A stretch of DNA of 64,000 nucleotides, from contig CBDETC010000003.1 of NCBI GenBank assembly GCA_965242845.1, positions 620,001 through 684,000 of the forward strand. The letters run 5' to 3'. The DNA comes from RHLJ01 sp965242845 (lineage in GTDB: Bacteria > Bacteroidota > Rhodothermia > Balneolales > Balneolaceae). Below the pieces are notes generated by a model. That model saw only the letters and a program-made list of their open reading frames with translations, was not told where the DNA came from and searched no databases. This document shows positions 24,801-32,946 of the stretch, one piece after another. Each line of letters opens with the position of its first letter. Position 1 is the stretch's first letter. A program made the position numbers and the translations under genes.

Positions 24801-24872
24801 AGATAAGTGAGAGGTGAAAGGAGAGAAGTAATTTTATTACTCCTTACTTGTCATCTGTCTCCTCTCATTTCT
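24801..24872. repeat. Imperfect intergenic palindrome (purine/pyrimidine-rich type)
   Basis: The purine-rich left half (AGATAAGTGAGAGGTGAAAG onward) is roughly mirrored by a pyrimidine-rich right half (CTTACTTGTCATCTGTCTCC onward), with a central AGTAATTTTATTACT. It fills the space after serS and its right end covers the stop codon of the small membrane protein gene. It may act as a 3' hairpin for both converging transcripts. Confidence 0.5.
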
Positions 24873-25065
24873 TCTTTTTGGCGAAGTACCAAATCGCCCA
24901 GCCAATGCCCACAATTGCTAGTGCAATGCCTATTCCTCCTAAGAATGCGTAGAGTAGATAAGGGACGATTATACTTACAACAAGGCCTGTAATGGCTTTA
25001 ACAGGTACAGCTGCACTGGCTACACCAAATATAGATTGAAAAACTCGTGCTAAACGCGCTAACAT
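24865..25065 (-). CDS. Small two-helix membrane protein
   Basis: 66 residues: MLARLARVFQSIFGVASAAV, then two adjacent hydrophobic segments (about residues 20-42 and 43-60, the second Gly/Ile/Ala-rich) and a basic tail, AKKKK. GGAGCAACT directly before the ATG is a decent ribosome-binding site, which supports the reading frame. It is convergent with serS and 71 bp upstream, on the minus strand, of dusB. Homologues are not recognised; it could be a small envelope or stress protein of the YtxH-like type. It is short enough that the call is moderate. Confidence 0.6.
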   Translation of the reverse strand: MLARLARVFQSIFGVASAAVPVKAITGLVVSIIVPYLLYAFLGGIGIALAIVGIGWAIWYFAKKKK

Positions 25066-25136
25066 AGTTGCTCCATTTTGTTCGAACTGAAGCGGATACG
25101 GAAGTAAGATTAAAAAGATTCGTTGCGTACAGCTAG

Positions 25137-26135
25137 TTAAGCAACCACAAAATACTCTTCTTCTTTAAAATTGAGCAAGCGTTCAAGAATGGGCTCCATG
25201 GTATCAAATTGCATGAGTTCGAGGCGGAGTTTTTTGCCGTTTCTAATTCCCTTCAGGTACTGACCATAATGCTTTTTCATTATAATAACCCCGTACCGCT
25301 CTCCCTGATGCTTTACCGATTTTCGAAGCTGCTCTGCGGTGAGTTCTAACCGCTCCTGTAATGTGGGTTCTGGCAGTAATTCGCCTGTTTCCAGGTAATG
25401 TCTTGAGCGCTCAAAAATCCATGGGTTACCAATAGCTCCACGACCGATCATGACTCCATCAACACCGGTTTCATCGAACATTTTTTTAGCTAGCTCCGGA
25501 GACGTTACGTCACCATTACCAATGATGGGAATTTCAAGGCCCGGAGTATCTTTTAGTTTCTTAAGCCATTCCCATCTGGCATCTCCCTTGTATTTTTGGG
25601 CTCTTGTTCGTGCGTGAACGGTCAATGCTTTTACCCCAATACGCTGGAGCATTAATGCTACTTCCTGGATTTTAATAGTAGAATCATCCCAACCCAGCCT
25701 GGTTTTTACAGTGATAGGTTTATTTTGAACGGCGTCTACTACGGTTCCAGCCATTCGCTCCATCATACCCAGATCTTTAAGGCAGGCAGCTCCGGCGCCT
25801 TTATTAACGACCTTATAGACGGGACACCCAAAGTTGATATCAACCAGGTCAGGATTATTATTCTCGGCTACTTTGGCTGCTCCTTCCATTGCTTCTTCTC
25901 GTCCACCGAAAATTTGAATTCCAAATGGACGTTCACTCTCGGAATAACTCATCTTATGAATGGCAATATCAGAGTCTCTTATCAGAGCTTCGGAACTAAT
26001 GAACTCAGTAAATACAATATCAGCTCCTTTCTCCCTACAAATCTGTCGGAAAGGAGAGTCCGTTACATCCTCCATGGGGGCGAGGAAAAGCGGTTTTTCA
26101 GGAAGTTGGATATTGTCGATGTTCATAGGGCTCAA
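25137..26135 (-). CDS. dusB: tRNA-dihydrouridine synthase (DusB-like)
   Basis: 332-residue FMN enzyme that reduces specific uridines in tRNA D-loops to dihydrouridine using NADPH. Motifs: LAPMEDVTDSPFRQICREKG at the start of the TIM barrel, the catalytic-cysteine segment DINFGCPVYKVVNKGAGAAC, ITVKTRLGWDDS, LTVHARTRAQKYKGDARW, IIGNGDVTSPE and DGVMIGRGAIGNPWIF for the FMN phosphate, then a helical C-terminal tRNA-binding domain. An alternative start is the fourth residue. It is divergent from the aldolase gene and not clearly in an operon. Confidence 0.95.
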   Translation of the reverse strand: MSPMNIDNIQLPEKPLFLAPMEDVTDSPFRQICREKGADIVFTEFISSEALIRDSDIAIHKMSYSESERPFGIQIFGGREEAMEGAAKVAENNNPDLVDINFGCPVYKVVNKGAGAACLKDLGMMERMAGTVVDAVQNKPITVKTRLGWDDSTIKIQEVALMLQRIGVKALTVHARTRAQKYKGDARWEWLKKLKDTPGLEIPIIGNGDVTSPELAKKMFDETGVDGVMIGRGAIGNPWIFERSRHYLETGELLPEPTLQERLELTAEQLRKSVKHQGERYGVIIMKKHYGQYLKGIRNGKKLRLELMQFDTMEPILERLLNFKEEEYFVVA

Positions 26136-26268
26136 AAAAGAAACAAAGATAAGGATTTTGAATGGATTGGGATAATCTGATTGAATTCTAAGACTAACTT
26201 ATGCTAGTCATTTCTTTGATTAACCCATATATTTTTAGTCCTCAAAATTAACTACTAATACTGTAAAC

Positions 26269-27345
26269 ATGTCGATTGATTTAGGAAAAATTGAAGAACT
26301 ATTAGGGGACGATGCTTCCTTCCTGTTGGATCACAAATGCGAAACCATAAGTGCTGATAGAATAGCACTACCTTCATCAACTTTTGTGGATGATATTTGG
26401 TCTCACTCCGATAGAAATAACCGTGTGTTAGGAAATCTGCAATGGATGTTTGAAGCAGGTCGCTTAGGAAATACTGGTTTCCTTTCTATCCTTCCAGTTG
26501 ATCAGGGAATTGAACACTCTGCTGGAGCTTCATTCGCTAAAAACCCAGACTATTTTGATCCAGAAAATATCGTAAATCTGGCAATCGAGGCTGGATGTAA
26601 TGCTGTAGCTTCAACTTTTGGAGCACTTCGTGTAGTTGCAAGGAAGTATGCTCATAAAATCCCTTTCGTGGTTAAGATCAATCACAATGAATTATTGACC
26701 TATCCGAATACTTTCGATCAAATTATGTACGGTACCATTGAGCAGGCTTATGATATGGGAGCCGCTGCTGTTGGTGCTACGATCTATTTTGGATCAGAAG
26801 AATCAAATCGACAAATACAGGAAGTAGCTCAGGCTTTTGCTTATGCTCATGAGCTTGGAATGGCTACCATCCTTTGGTGTTACACAAGAAACAACGCGTT
26901 TAAAGTGGATGGAGTGGATTACCACACTTCAGCTGACTTAACAGGTCAGGCAAATCATATTGGTACTACTATTGGTGCTGATATCATCAAGCAGAAGCAG
27001 CCAACCAACAATGGTGGATACAAGGCTCTTAATGCAGGTGATTCAAGCTATGGTAAGCTAGATGAACGTATTTATTCAGAGCTGACTACAGATCACCCAA
27101 TCGATCTCACCAGGTACCAGGTCGCTAATTGCTTTATGGGACGAGCTGGTTTGATTAATTCCGGAGGTGCTTCTGGAGATAATGACTTCGCTGATGCGGT
27201 TAAAACGGCTATTATCAATAAGCGAGCTGGTGGAATGGGTCTAATTAGTGGCCGTAAGGCTTTTCAACGACCAATTGGAGAAGGTGTTAAGCTTCTTAAC
27301 ATGATCCAGGACGTTTATTTAAATGATGAGATTACCGTAGCGTAA
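26269..27345 (+). CDS. fbaB: Class I fructose-bisphosphate aldolase (FbaB/DhnA type)
   Basis: 358-residue archaeal/bacterial-type class I aldolase, which cleaves fructose 1,6-bisphosphate through a Schiff base. Recognisable parts: ILPVDQGIEHSAGASFAKNP, NAVASTFGALRVVARKYAHK, FVVKINHNELLTYPN, and the phosphate/lysine region GADIIKQKQPTNNGGYKAL, close to E. coli FbaB. The C-terminal half includes GGASGDNDFADAVKTAI and GLISGRKAFQRP. It functions in glycolysis or gluconeogenesis in the cytoplasm. A strong terminator follows. The gene has its own upstream space of about 130 bp from divergent dusB. Confidence 0.94.
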   Translation: MSIDLGKIEELLGDDASFLLDHKCETISADRIALPSSTFVDDIWSHSDRNNRVLGNLQWMFEAGRLGNTGFLSILPVDQGIEHSAGASFAKNPDYFDPENIVNLAIEAGCNAVASTFGALRVVARKYAHKIPFVVKINHNELLTYPNTFDQIMYGTIEQAYDMGAAAVGATIYFGSEESNRQIQEVAQAFAYAHELGMATILWCYTRNNAFKVDGVDYHTSADLTGQANHIGTTIGADIIKQKQPTNNGGYKALNAGDSSYGKLDERIYSELTTDHPIDLTRYQVANCFMGRAGLINSGGASGDNDFADAVKTAIINKRAGGMGLISGRKAFQRPIGEGVKLLNMIQDVYLNDEITVA

Positions 27346-27364
27346 CTTTTTATTAAATTGTTGG

Positions 27365-27395
27365 AGCCACGCATATCTTATGCGTGGCTTTTTTT
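27365..27395 (+). terminator. Terminator of the aldolase gene
   Basis: Perfect 11-bp stem AGCCACGCATA (27365-27375) and TATGCGTGGCT (27379-27389) with a 3-nt loop and a run of seven T. It sits between the aldolase stop and the next gene. Confidence 0.92.
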
Positions 27396-27418
27396 ATACT
27401 TAGTGAAATCAACTGCAG

Positions 27419-28462
27419 TTGAGTACGGATCAAAACCAAATAACACAGCCCCAAAATATTATCTCAAAGAGGTATCTGATTATTTCTATCTCTTTGAGTG
27501 TTCTTACCATGGCTGGTGTTATTTATTACACCTACACTCCGGGTGTATTGGAGCATCTTCTTCCAAAAAGAATGCCCGGACTCTTAATAGCCTTGGTTGT
27601 ATCCTTTTTAAGAGTTTGGTTTACTGCGGCTAAATTCAGAGTTCTTTCAGAAGGGGTGATCAGCTGGATGGGTTCTTTTCGAATTGTACTCACCTGGGAT
27701 TTTACCTCAGCAGTAACTCCTTCCACTATTGGTGGTGCCCCTATGGCCACTTACGCAATGACTAAAGAAGGGCTGAAACTAGGTGAAGCTACCGCAATTA
27801 TCTTATACAGCGTGTTGCTGGACCAAATCTGGTTCGCTATTGCTATTCCTATTCTATTAGTTGCCGGGATTTTTTATGAGGTAGTTCCACCAGAAGTTGG
27901 CTTAGTTGGTGAAGCTTCCATGCTATTGCTCTATGTGATACTGCTAAGCTATGCCAGTATTTTGGCTTATGGGGTGTTAGTAAATCCTGCAGCGATAAAA
28001 AAAGTCATTAAAGCAGTATTTAAGCTTCCTATTCTTCGTCGATATGAGGACAAAATAAGTGCAGAAGCTGAAAACCTTGAAAGCTATGCACATCAGCTTC
28101 GAAAAAAACCGATCAGCTTTTTATTGAAAGCATTTTTCTTTTCAACAATGACCTGGATGGCCAGAATTGCACTTCCAACCATTGTTATTCTGAGTTTACT
28201 TCCTGCTCCAGAGATTCTTTCCGTACTTCGCAGTCTGGCGATGAATCTAACCTTCCTGGTTGTACCTACTCCTGGTGGTAGTGGAGGAGTTGAAGGGCTA
28301 TTTGTAGTATTTCAAGGGCCACTTATTTCCAGAGAATCCTTTATCGGACTCGCGCTTTTCTTGTGGAGGATTATCAGTTACTACATTACCATAGCAATAG
28401 GAATGGCGGCTACAACCTGGTATATCAATCGTCAGGTGGTTGAAAGCACACAAAAAGACTGA
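27419..28462 (+). CDS. Flippase-like integral membrane protein (LPG synthase TM/UPF0104 family)
   Basis: 347 residues beginning with a TTG codon. The sequence holds six to eight hydrophobic helices, among them YLIISISLSVLTMAGVIYYT, GLLIALVVSFLRVWFTAA, ILLVAGIFYEVV and FVVFQGPLISRESFIGLALF. TSAVTPSTIGGAPMATYAMT and VVPTPGGSGGVEGLF are signature loops of the AglD/UPF0104 family, related to the membrane domain of lysylphosphatidylglycerol synthase. The family is thought to move or modify lipid-linked sugars or lipids, but function here is not known. The radA gene begins 2 bp downstream, so the two are cotranscribed. Confidence 0.85.
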   Translation: MSTDQNQITQPQNIISKRYLIISISLSVLTMAGVIYYTYTPGVLEHLLPKRMPGLLIALVVSFLRVWFTAAKFRVLSEGVISWMGSFRIVLTWDFTSAVTPSTIGGAPMATYAMTKEGLKLGEATAIILYSVLLDQIWFAIAIPILLVAGIFYEVVPPEVGLVGEASMLLLYVILLSYASILAYGVLVNPAAIKKVIKAVFKLPILRRYEDKISAEAENLESYAHQLRKKPISFLLKAFFFSTMTWMARIALPTIVILSLLPAPEILSVLRSLAMNLTFLVVPTPGGSGGVEGLFVVFQGPLISRESFIGLALFLWRIISYYITIAIGMAATTWYINRQVVESTQKD

Positions 28463-28464
28463 TT

Positions 28465-29802
28465 GTGGCTAAAGCAAAAGTCCAATTTGAGTGTAGTTCT
28501 TGCGGCCATATCTCTCCTAAATGGTTGGGGAGCTGTCCCACTTGTGGTGAGTGGAATACTTTTGTGGAAGTTAAAACCACAAGCAAATCAGAAGTAGAGC
28601 ACAAGGCTAAGATTTCAGGAGTAGAAAGCTCAAGCACTCCTCAACGACTGGAAGAAATAGAAACTTCAGAAAAATCCCGGTTTCACTCTAATATCTCCGA
28701 ATTAGATCGTGTACTTGGCGGAGGCTTTTTACCAGGAGCCTATATATTACTTGGTGGTGAGCCAGGAGTAGGTAAAAGCACCTTAACTCTTCAAATCGCT
28801 AAATCTAATCCTGAGCTAAAGATTTTATACTGTGCTGGAGAAGAATCCTCTGGACAAATCAAGCAAAGAGCAGAACGGATTGGGGTTGGTTCCTCAAACC
28901 TGTCGATTTTCAATGAAACTCAGGTTGATGTTATCATAGAAGAAGTCAACAAAAATGCTCCTGATCTTCTAATCATAGACTCTATCCAAACGGTATATCG
29001 AACAGAGCTATCCAGCATGCCCGGAAGCATCCAGCAGGTAAAGGAGTGTGCAGCTTTATTCCAGCAGGTAGCAAAAAAGAAGAACATAACTACCATAGTG
29101 ATTGGTCATGTTACTAAAGAAGGAGATATAGCCGGGCCAAGAGTATTAGAGCACATGGTAGATACCGTACTTCAGTTTGAAGGAGATAAAAACTATACCT
29201 ACCGTCTGCTCAGAACGCTAAAGAATCGTTTTGGACCAGCACAGGAAGTAGGGGTATTCGAAATGTTCGCAAATGGCCTGAAGGAAGTAGATAATCCATC
29301 CGAACTCTTTATTTCTGATACAAATACTGAAGTAAGCGGTAATGCAATTGTGTGCACTATGGAAGGTTCGAGACCTCTTTTGATTGAAGTACAGGCGCTG
29401 GTTACAGCATCTACTTACGGAACTCCGCAACGTACATCCAATGGCTTTGACAGAAACAGATTGACACTACTATTGGCCGTTCTCGAAAAAAGGGCAGGCT
29501 ATAGTTTTGCTAACCAGGATGTGTATCTAAATGTAGCAGGTGGGTTTAAACTAAGCGATCCGGCTGGAGATGTTGGAGTATGCTGTGCACTCGTATCCAG
29601 CTTGATGGATAAACCAATTAAAGAAAAATCAGTATTTATCGGGGAAGTAGGGTTAGGAGGTGAAGTTCGATCGGTACCTAATGTGGATCAACGATTGAAA
29701 GAGTCCAGCAAGCTTGGATTTGATGGCTTTATAGTTCCGGGCAAAGTTTCGAAAGAAGGGGTCTTTACAATTAGTCAGGCCATAAAAAAAGCCTTCAGTT
29801 AA
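28465..29802 (+). CDS. radA: DNA repair protein RadA (Sms)
   Basis: 445 residues with a GTG start. RadA is a RecA-related helicase-like ATPase that helps process recombination intermediates and branch migration. Order of domains: N-terminal C4 zinc finger (FECSSCGHISPKWLGSCPTC, closed by GEWNTF), RecA-like core with Walker A GGEPGVGKST, Walker B DLLIIDSIQTVYRTEL, the RadA-specific KNRFG motif (TLKNRFGPAQEVGVFEM), and the C-terminal Lon-protease-like domain (NQDVYLNVAGGFKLSDPAGD, then FIGEVGLGGEVR). The flippase-like gene ends 2 bp upstream. Its 3' end contains the terminator of the opposite gene. Confidence 0.96.
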   Translation: MAKAKVQFECSSCGHISPKWLGSCPTCGEWNTFVEVKTTSKSEVEHKAKISGVESSSTPQRLEEIETSEKSRFHSNISELDRVLGGGFLPGAYILLGGEPGVGKSTLTLQIAKSNPELKILYCAGEESSGQIKQRAERIGVGSSNLSIFNETQVDVIIEEVNKNAPDLLIIDSIQTVYRTELSSMPGSIQQVKECAALFQQVAKKKNITTIVIGHVTKEGDIAGPRVLEHMVDTVLQFEGDKNYTYRLLRTLKNRFGPAQEVGVFEMFANGLKEVDNPSELFISDTNTEVSGNAIVCTMEGSRPLLIEVQALVTASTYGTPQRTSNGFDRNRLTLLLAVLEKRAGYSFANQDVYLNVAGGFKLSDPAGDVGVCCALVSSLMDKPIKEKSVFIGEVGLGGEVRSVPNVDQRLKESSKLGFDGFIVPGKVSKEGVFTISQAIKKAFS

Positions 29803-29813
29803 GACAAAGGCTT
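29784..29813 (-). terminator. Terminator of the alpha/beta hydrolase gene
   Basis: Read on the minus strand: AAGCCTT, 11-base loop, AAGGCTT, then seven T. It follows the hydrolase stop at 29833 by about 20 bases and lies inside the last codons of radA, so radA's 3' coding end doubles as a terminator for the convergent gene. Confidence 0.75.
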
Positions 29814-29832
29814 AACTGATCTAAGATTAGAC

Positions 29833-30855
29833 TCAGTTATTAATAGTTTGAAAAACCCATTCAAGGATTTTCCTTTCGAATCGAGTCTGTTCCTCGGTTA
29901 CAGGGTTAAAAAGTGAGTGACCAGCTCCGGAGATTATCTCGATTTTATAATTTTGATTTTGGGCTAACCTCATAGCTTGTTCGATATTGTCAACGCTCTC
30001 TTCAGTAGGAACTATAACATCATTCTCCCCATAAATACTATACCAGGGTATAGAAAGGTTTTCAAGCTCACTCAGTAAGTCCAGGCCCATTGAATTATAG
30101 ATAGGAGTACGGTCACGATCGGCATGGTACGGAGGTAGTAAATTCCGATATATGCTTGTTGAAACTTCTTTTATTTCAGCATCAAGGGCGAGGGAGCGTT
30201 CCTGATCTCTAGCCTCAAGAGCATTAAAATGTTCTTCCCAATAAGGAAGTATCAGACTTTTAACAGAGTCGCTTAGTTGGGTACGATCCAATGAGTTTTT
30301 AAATGCATAATATCTATTCGGTCCTACTCTATTAATAGGTCCTGAAACCCCTGCGATAAAAGAAACACTCCTATTTCTTACCGCTAGATTAGCAATTAAC
30401 CTGCCTCCCTGGCTAAATCCACTAGCACCAATTTGTTCATTGTTTACTTCTTTATGATTTGCCAAAAAATCGATGGCCGTTTCAGCATCTGAAATAAGGT
30501 CATTAAAGTCCGTCTCAGAGTACTCTCCGGAGGAGTTTCCAGTTCCCCTCTTATCGTAGAACAAAGCTACAATTCCGCAAGCGGCTGCTCTTTTAGCGAG
30601 GTAAATAGGGACATTTCGTAAGTTGTTTACATTGTTGCCTCCTCCCGGAAGCAATAATAGGGCAGGGTAGTATCCTTCTGACTTAGGCAAATACAACTCT
30701 GCAGCTAAGCTCACATCGCCATGTTGGATAGCTATTTTTTCTAAACGAAAAGGTTGTTCACTCTCAGAATAATCATCAAAACAACTAAGGTCCTGCGCAC
30801 TAACTAGTGTACTTATGATGGCCAAGGTAATACAAGCAAGAAGAGGTTTAATCAT
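29833..30855 (-). CDS. Secreted alpha/beta hydrolase
   Basis: 340 residues with a Sec signal peptide (IKPLLACITLAIISTLVSAQ). The fold is shown by LYLPKSEGYYPALLLLPGGG, YDKRGTGNSSGEYSETDF and the nucleophile elbow IGASGFSQGGRL (GxSxG, Ser near residue 151), then WYSIYGENDVIVPTEES with the acid and GAGHSLFNP with the catalytic histidine. This resembles the dipeptidyl-peptidase/dienelactone-hydrolase-type peptidase S9 or acyl esterase-like secreted hydrolases of Bacteroidota; substrate unknown. A single gene with its own terminator, convergent with radA. Confidence 0.88.
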   Translation of the reverse strand: MIKPLLACITLAIISTLVSAQDLSCFDDYSESEQPFRLEKIAIQHGDVSLAAELYLPKSEGYYPALLLLPGGGNNVNNLRNVPIYLAKRAAACGIVALFYDKRGTGNSSGEYSETDFNDLISDAETAIDFLANHKEVNNEQIGASGFSQGGRLIANLAVRNRSVSFIAGVSGPINRVGPNRYYAFKNSLDRTQLSDSVKSLILPYWEEHFNALEARDQERSLALDAEIKEVSTSIYRNLLPPYHADRDRTPIYNSMGLDLLSELENLSIPWYSIYGENDVIVPTEESVDNIEQAMRLAQNQNYKIEIISGAGHSLFNPVTEEQTRFERKILEWVFQTINN

Positions 30856-30931
30856 GAAACTATAATATTAATACTAATAAAATAGTATATAATCATTTTT
30901 ATGAAACTTCTAAAACTAAAATTCAGGCCAT

Positions 30932-30962
30932 AAAAAAAGCCCCTGGTTAAATACCAAGGGCT
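30932..30962 (-). terminator. Terminator of rpsU
   Basis: On the minus strand: AGCCCTTGGT, 5-nt loop, ACCAGGGGCT, with one G-U pair, then seven T residues. It starts 27 bases after the S21 stop. Confidence 0.9.
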
Positions 30963-30989
30963 TCAAATCTGTGATACAACGACTACCAT

Positions 30990-31184
30990 TTAGTAGTTGT
31001 CACGTTGACGGCGACGTTGCTCGCGAACGGCTTTTTTCATAGCCTCGCGACGTTCAATAGAAGGTTTGATAAACTGTTGCCGATCTTTGTATTCATTAAG
31101 AATACGAGACCGAGTTATCATCTTCTTGAAACGATTGATCGCTCGTTCAACACTTTCGTTGTCTTTAACTTCAACGCCTAGCAT
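30990..31184 (-). CDS. rpsU: 30S ribosomal protein S21
   Basis: 64-residue bS21, the small-subunit protein near the anti-Shine-Dalgarno region that helps start translation. Sequence: MLGVEVKDNESVERAINRFK, then SRILNEYKDRQQFIKPSIER and a strongly basic tail ending RRRQRDNY. Bacteroidota use S21 together with bS18 and bS6 to hold the 16S 3' end, which fits the scarcity of Shine-Dalgarno sites here. It has its own promoter-like element and terminator, thus a single-gene unit. Confidence 0.97.
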   Translation of the reverse strand: MLGVEVKDNESVERAINRFKKMITRSRILNEYKDRQQFIKPSIERREAMKKAVREQRRRQRDNY

Positions 31185-31230
31185 TGAGTCTCACTTCCTT
31201 TCATTTGTTTTATTCCCGAAATTGGGGTTG

Positions 31231-31238
31231 CAAATATA
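31231..31238 (-). promoter_or_regulatory. Candidate -7 element of rpsU
   Basis: TATATTTG on the minus strand, 46 bases before the rpsU start, fits TAnnTTTG exactly. I see no convincing -33 TTTG at the proper distance. Confidence 0.4.
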
Positions 31239-31290
31239 CTAAAAAAGTTAGTTAATGTAGCATTTTAGATTTCAGGGAAACTAATTGACT

Positions 31291-32061
31291 ATGGAAGAGA
31301 ATACAGAGCAGGAACAAAAGCCTGAAAAGAAGGAAGCGGGACTTTTTGAAGAGCTGCTAGGGGATGTGCTGAATCTCGACCGGGGTTTGCCAGCTACTAT
31401 TTACAATATGTTTGTAAATCCAAGATTGGTAATCGATAGTTACTTCACTGACAGGGGAAGGTTTGTAAATCCAATCAGGTATACCATTTTCATTATGGCC
31501 TTTACTACCGCAATTACTGTTTACTTCATTGACTATGAGCGGGTTTTGCAAGAAGCAGCAAATGCAGGAGCTCAAGGCGGGGACTTTAATGCGTCTCTGG
31601 AGGATTTAAAGGAAAAAACCGGATTAGATTGGCCGCTGTATTTTGAAATGGTAGGAGAAGTAACAATAGTGATGACTACCAAACTTAACCAGTTACTCTA
31701 CATTGTTTTATTAGCACCTGCCTTAGCCTTTTTCAGTAAACTTTTCTTTAAGAGTAAAAAACCCTATTTCAAACATCACTATGTGATGTACTTATATTCT
31801 CTGGCCAGTTTCTCTGCCCTCAGTTTATTTTTCTTTCCACTAATGATGATTGAAAATTTTTGGGCCACATACACAACAATAGTGGTAGTATTGCAGCTGG
31901 GCTTCACTTTTTATGTGCAGAGTAAATATCTGGAACTAAAGGGTTTTGAACAGTATGCAATGAGTTTTCTTAGCTTTCTTTTTGGATATATCACATACAC
32001 GATAATCTCTATAATTATCATGTATGGTGCTGCTGCGATACTTTTTATTGTTCGAACCTGA
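31291..32061 (+). CDS. DUF3667-like membrane protein
   Basis: About 256 residues from the ATG at 31291 (a TTG at 31285 is in frame). The soluble N-terminus is acidic; NLDRGLPATIYNMFVNPRLV followed by DSYFTDRGRFVNPIRYTIFI is typical of the DUF3667 family of Bacteroidota. About five hydrophobic helices follow: around residues 65-85, 130-150, 165-185, 190-210 and 225-250. Related proteins have a zinc-ribbon-like cysteine motif near the N-terminus, which is absent here. Function is unknown. It is divergent from rpsU, with no other gene attached, and the convergent neighbour begins 1 bp after its stop. Confidence 0.8.
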   Translation: MEENTEQEQKPEKKEAGLFEELLGDVLNLDRGLPATIYNMFVNPRLVIDSYFTDRGRFVNPIRYTIFIMAFTTAITVYFIDYERVLQEAANAGAQGGDFNASLEDLKEKTGLDWPLYFEMVGEVTIVMTTKLNQLLYIVLLAPALAFFSKLFFKSKKPYFKHHYVMYLYSLASFSALSLFFFPLMMIENFWATYTTIVVVLQLGFTFYVQSKYLELKGFEQYAMSFLSFLFGYITYTIISIIIMYGAAAILFIVRT

Positions 32062-32062
32062 T

Positions 32063-32914
32063 CTAATTACTGAGAACTCCTGATCCAAAGAGGGCAAAGT
32101 CATATTTGGCGGGGTCTTTAGTATCCAGAAGTTCTAATTTTTCATTTAGCTCCAATACTGCTTTCCAGTCATTTTGCTTTCTCTTAAGAAGCCCAAGTTT
32201 TCTGGCCTGGGTTCCAACATGTACATCCAAAGGAATTTTTAATTCGGAGGGAGGCATAAAATTCATGATGCCTAAATCTACTTCACTTTTCCTGATACAC
32301 CATCTCAGATACATATAAAGTCGTTTACAGGCACTGTTCTTTTCAGGATTAGAAATGTGCTTTCGAGATCGCTGAGGTGTTTCCGGGTGAAAAGAAAAGA
32401 ATTGTTCATGGAAAATGGCCATAAGCTCTCTCTCTTCTTTTTTTGAGGTATCATAACAAGCTTTCCAGAAGCCTTCGAAGCTTTGATGTTTCTCCAGAAT
32501 GCTTTGAAATGCTCTAATCAACCAGTAGATATCTTCGGGCTTAAAAGTACGGTGTTTGAAGCCTGAGAATTGCTCAGAGTCTGATTCAGAAAAATTAATG
32601 ATGAATTCATAGGGCCGATAATTCATTCGATTTAGCAAATCATCTACCTTCGCAATAACTATGTCTCGGCGTCCCCAGGCCATAATTGCAGCAAAGAAAC
32701 CAGCAAGCTCCTGGTCTCTCTTCTCCGAAAAACCATGCATGAATTGAATGGGATCGTTATCGATAAATCCTTTCTGATCGTACTTAGTGACTAATTCGTC
32801 CAGGTGAGGTTTTAAAGCCAGAATATTAGATGACATCATAGAAGATATAGTTTTATGAAGTTCATCAGAGGTTTTTCTGATAAAATTTATCTCGATTTTT
32901 CCTCTTGAGAGCAT
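32063..32914 (-). CDS. TIGR02757/DUF2400 family protein
   Basis: Up to 283 residues; the start is uncertain because methionines at residues 26 and 27 (near 32836-32839) would give a more usual length and avoid an N-terminal extension. Characteristic segments: HLDELVTKYDQKGFIDNDPI, AGFFAAIMAWGRRDIVIAKV and a conserved C-terminal FMPPSELKIPLDVHVGTQAR followed by LGLLKRKQNDWKAV. The family is widespread in Bacteroidota and Proteobacteria and has a helix-hairpin-helix, DNA-glycosylase-like look (residues around LKIPLDVHVG), but no activity is proven. It is divergent from the DUF1080 gene; the two frames overlap at their 5' ends if the long start is used. Confidence 0.86.
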   Translation of the reverse strand: MLSRGKIEINFIRKTSDELHKTISSMMSSNILALKPHLDELVTKYDQKGFIDNDPIQFMHGFSEKRDQELAGFFAAIMAWGRRDIVIAKVDDLLNRMNYRPYEFIINFSESDSEQFSGFKHRTFKPEDIYWLIRAFQSILEKHQSFEGFWKACYDTSKKEERELMAIFHEQFFSFHPETPQRSRKHISNPEKNSACKRLYMYLRWCIRKSEVDLGIMNFMPPSELKIPLDVHVGTQARKLGLLKRKQNDWKAVLELNEKLELLDTKDPAKYDFALFGSGVLSN

Positions 32915-32946
32915 TACCTATATTCGGGAGAATAAAACCGCTTTCA

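Noticed and set aside
27358..27633. 91-codon frame across the aldolase terminator
   Set aside because: It starts in a terminator stem and overlaps the flippase-like gene in another frame.
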